Below are positions 4,366 to 6,535 of a stretch of DNA of 6,535 bases, piece after piece. The first letter of the stretch is position 1. Each line of letters opens with the position of its first letter. Position numbers and translations under genes: made by a program. The stretch covers positions 1-6,535 of the forward strand of contig CAKUMP010000138.1 of the NCBI GenBank assembly GCA_934667795.1. The letters run 5' to 3'. Source of the DNA: an uncultured Chthoniobacterales bacterium (GTDB lineage Bacteria > Verrucomicrobiota > Verrucomicrobiia > Chthoniobacterales > CAKUMP01). The notes under the pieces were generated by a model. The model did no database searches and was not told the DNA's origin. It saw only the letters and a list, made by a program, of their open reading frames with translations.

Positions 4366-5076
4366 ATGAATACTAATTCTCGTATTTCGCTAGGAGCACT
4401 TGCGGTCGCAGGTCTGATGTTAACAGCGCATCCGTGTATAAGTGAAGTTCTCGTATCTTATGAATTTACATCTAACACATTAGCACCGGATGAGGCATAT
4501 CCTTCCCTGATAACTGCCAGCAACATATCTGCAGGAAGTGGTTTAACTTTATTTGAATCTACGACCACAAATTCGCGTGGATTTCCGGATACCATGTTTG
4601 ATGGAGGAAATGATGGTGTGCTTCAAGTAAGATCTGGAGGTTCTCCGAATATTAATGAAGCAATCACGGGCAATCAATATATGGAACTCTCCATTAATGT
4701 TGCGGAAGGATCTCTGCTTCATTTTAGCAATATTACTTTCAATGCAGCATCAACTGGGGCTTCCCAACCACGCATTTTTTCACTATATGCTGATTCAGGA
4801 AGTGGCTTTTCTTATTTAGGAGAAAGTGGAGGGTTAACAGCCAGTTCCGTTACTTCCACTAATATTGATTTAAGTACTCTTTCAGCAATTACGGCACCTG
4901 TTGTCTTTCGGTTTTATGTCGTTGATGGCACGCTTCCACCTTCTACACGAACCTTAGGAATGGATGACATCATCTTTTATGGTTCTGTCACCGCTATTCC
5001 CGAGCCCACTAGTATTGCGTTGGTCTGTCTGGGGTTAATGTCACTCAATTTCTATACACGTAAAAAATCTCTTTAG
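4366..5076 (+). CDS. PEP-CTERM sorting domain protein, second and unrelated type
   Basis: This 236-residue exported protein begins with MNTNSRISLGALAVAGLMLT, a basic-light signal peptide ending near AHPCIS (21-26). The mature portion, from about VLVSYEF, is Ser/Thr/Gly-rich with predicted beta-strands and includes YMELSINV, VVFRFYVVDG and a closing MDDIIFYGSV strand. This resembles small beta-sandwich surface proteins; no catalytic signature is seen. The C-terminus is a full PEP-CTERM tail: IPEPTS at 211-216, hydrophobic IALVCLGLMSLNF, and a basic end RKKSL. In studied systems such a tail directs exosortase-dependent sorting. It shares the tail but not obvious overall similarity with the protein at 2830-1904. 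It is likely monocistronic: an operator-like palindrome sits just upstream and a convergent gene ends 37 nt downstream. Function unknown. Confidence 0.93.
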   Translation: MNTNSRISLGALAVAGLMLTAHPCISEVLVSYEFTSNTLAPDEAYPSLITASNISAGSGLTLFESTTTNSRGFPDTMFDGGNDGVLQVRSGGSPNINEAITGNQYMELSINVAEGSLLHFSNITFNAASTGASQPRIFSLYADSGSGFSYLGESGGLTASSVTSTNIDLSTLSAITAPVVFRFYVVDGTLPPSTRTLGMDDIIFYGSVTAIPEPTSIALVCLGLMSLNFYTRKKSL

Positions 5077-5080
5077 TGAA

Positions 5081-5103
5081 AAGAATAACCATTGCCCATT
5101 CTT
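5081..5103. terminator. Weak hairpin between convergent genes
   Basis: AAGAAT (5081-5086) pairs with ATTCTT (5098-5103) around an 11-nt loop in the 37-nt gap between two converging stop codons. A T-rich stretch (TTGATTTTTC) follows a few bases later on the plus strand. It could act as a terminator for the PEP-CTERM gene, but the stem is short. Confidence 0.25.
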
Positions 5104-5113
5104 CCTTGATTTT

Positions 5114-6535
5114 TCAATCGCCAACATTCCAGTCAATAATGGGTGAAGTATAGATACTTCCGTCAGGAAACTCAGAAACAGCTTTTATCTGATAAGATTT
5201 TCCTGGCAAAAGATCGGGTAATAGAATCCACGCTTGATGAAGTTTTCCTGGTTGGAACTGACGCTGCCATTGAGAGTCTCCGGTAACGCGATACAAAACC
5301 GAATGCACCGCAGGCTCCTTTATTTTCCATGTTATGCGGACATGATTTTTGACTGTATTTAAAACCTCAATCCCACTCCAGTTACTTATAGATATTTCTT
5401 CTGGCAGTAAACGTTCTTCATATTGAACCATCGGTAAATCATCTCCCATCTCCGTATCAATTAAACGGTTGTTCCAATGACGTTCCATGCTATTTGTTTC
5501 CAGTAAATTTTTTACAAAAGGAGCTTCATTTGCATCACTGCTCAAAAACGAAAGAGCACCATCCGTACAAACACTTAAAAAACGGTTCGCGCTATTCACA
5601 GAATCTTCCCACCAGATTTGTTTGTCTTTTCCATCCAGTCTGATTTCCACGCCCTCCGCTCCTGGCTGAGAAATTGTTTTAAAGCGCATCTTTTCCTCAT
5701 TTAACATAGAGTCCACCCGCATAAGCGTAACAAAGCGCGCCACATCTTCCGCCATTTTAGTAGCGGATAACAAAAACCCGGACTCACGATGGGAATCAAC
5801 ATGATATTGTTGAACCTCCGCTTTCGTATCATTTAAAAAGGCCAGCGAAACTTTTGATTTATCGCCATAAATCAAAGAAGTATTGTTTTGTACATTCGGG
5901 CGTATCTTGCCTGTATGGGTTTGCCAGGATGCCGAGAATTTTTTTGATGATAGCACATCATCTATTAAAAGAATCCAATTGGGTTTTAAGAACAACACAC
6001 GTCGAGCAACCCTTATATTTCCATTATCCCAGCCTAAATGATCAATTTCCAGATAGTCCCATTTATGAGAAGAATACCAGTTGCGTAAAGAGCCACTTTC
6101 TCGTGTAAAAACAGCATCTTTTATCAATACCATATTTGCCAGTTTAGGGGTACGTCGATATCCATCTGGATAGCCATGTTCATACCCCTTTTGTCCCAGC
6201 AATTTCCCCATCAATGCTTCACCTCCTCGCCAAAGATTAAAACCAAGCGTTTCATAACCAGAATGATAAACGTTTTCAGACGTTTTATAAGTAAGGGCAA
6301 AAACGATAGATTCAGGGTCCCATCCGGAACGCATAATAACCCATCCTGTCTCAGGCAGAATCATTGACGTATTAATCGGTGCAACAGGTTTTAACTCCTC
6401 GAATTTTTTCAATAACTCTTTGGAATCTTCAGGGTGAAGCATATGTGCCAAAGCATCCAAACGATTTTTCGAAGTGGAGCCTTGCCAGTATTTAAAACGT
6501 CCATCAAGAAAAGCTAAAGCCGCCCAGGCACAACG
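5114..6535 (-). CDS. Heparinase II/III-like polysaccharide lyase with C-terminal FN3-like domain (5' end outside window)
   Basis: The frame is open from the window edge to TGA at 5114-5116, 473 residues; codons before the TTG at 6460 continue the protein, so no start is visible. The first about 55 residues look like the end of the helical (alpha/alpha) domain. Then comes the beta-sheet domain of heparinase II/III-type proteins: LPETGWVIMRSGWD (60-73), His91 in NVYHSGYETLGFNLWRGGE, and RRVLFLKPNWILLIDDV (168-184). Characterised relatives cleave acidic polysaccharides such as heparan sulfate or alginate by beta-elimination. Where many relatives have HGHxD, this one has YHSGYET, so substrate and activity are open. 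Residues 377-473 look like a fibronectin type III module (VRITWKIKEPAVHSVLYRV, LPDLLPGKSYQIKAVSEF), probably a spacer or binding part. Whether it is exported cannot be seen because the N-terminus is missing. Confidence 0.87.
   Translation of the reverse strand, partial: RCAWAALAFLDGRFKYWQGSTSKNRLDALAHMLHPEDSKELLKKFEELKPVAPINTSMILPETGWVIMRSGWDPESIVFALTYKTSENVYHSGYETLGFNLWRGGEALMGKLLGQKGYEHGYPDGYRRTPKLANMVLIKDAVFTRESGSLRNWYSSHKWDYLEIDHLGWDNGNIRVARRVLFLKPNWILLIDDVLSSKKFSASWQTHTGKIRPNVQNNTSLIYGDKSKVSLAFLNDTKAEVQQYHVDSHRESGFLLSATKMAEDVARFVTLMRVDSMLNEEKMRFKTISQPGAEGVEIRLDGKDKQIWWEDSVNSANRFLSVCTDGALSFLSSDANEAPFVKNLLETNSMERHWNNRLIDTEMGDDLPMVQYEERLLPEEISISNWSGIEVLNTVKNHVRITWKIKEPAVHSVLYRVTGDSQWQRQFQPGKLHQAWILLPDLLPGKSYQIKAVSEFPDGSIYTSPIIDWNVGD

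Noticed and set aside
6458..6460. TTG at 6460 as start of the lyase
   Set aside because: The same frame stays open for 25 codons to the window edge with protein-like sequence, and a heparinase-type protein needs a much longer N-terminal domain.

Overview
The window looks like a piece of a Verrucomicrobiota genome (or a close relative in the PVC group), probably from a polysaccharide-degrading lineage. The call rests on co-occurrence: two PEP-CTERM sorting-tail proteins, a prepilin-like protein with an H-X9-DG C-terminal motif, a heparinase II/III-type polysaccharide lyase, a beta-helix lipoprotein, and intergenic DNA rich in small inverted repeats. Most genes have no clear Shine-Dalgarno. No rRNA, tRNA, CRISPR array, transposase or phage gene is visible.

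Positions 1-2830 hold a tight four-gene minus-strand block that reads right to left: a PEP-CTERM secreted protein (2830-1904), a paralog of it without the sorting tail (1868-1095), a type IV pilin-like H-X9-DG protein (1098-232, ATGA overlap with the gene before it), and the start of a beta-helix lipoprotein (242 to beyond the window edge, 11-nt overlap). Spacing and overlaps argue for one operon whose products all leave the cytoplasm.

Positions 2882-3088 (plus strand) hold an orphan C-terminal fragment of a second H-X9-DG prepilin gene, with no start and no N-terminal half. It abuts the operon's upstream region, so the locus has been rearranged. Positions 3089-3741 carry no convincing gene. 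They hold palindromes, hairpins, a duplicated 28-nt segment and stretches that look like dispersed intergenic repeats.

Positions 3742-5076 (plus strand) encode a GNAT-fold acetyltransferase and a second, unrelated PEP-CTERM protein, the latter preceded by a perfect 12-bp palindrome resembling a LacI-family operator. Convergent to these, 5114-6535 (minus strand) is the 3' part of a heparinase-like lyase with a C-terminal fibronectin-III-like domain. Its 5' end lies outside the window.

Taken together this is an envelope and extracellular-matrix neighbourhood: surface-sorted proteins, a pseudopilin-like protein, and two proteins from carbohydrate-active fold families. No exosortase, pilin secretion machinery or regulator gene is present here, so a joint function for the four-gene block is a hypothesis. 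The most notable points are the tailed/tail-less paralog pair coupled to a pilin-like gene, the prepilin remnant beside that operon, and the possible shared operator-like sites.
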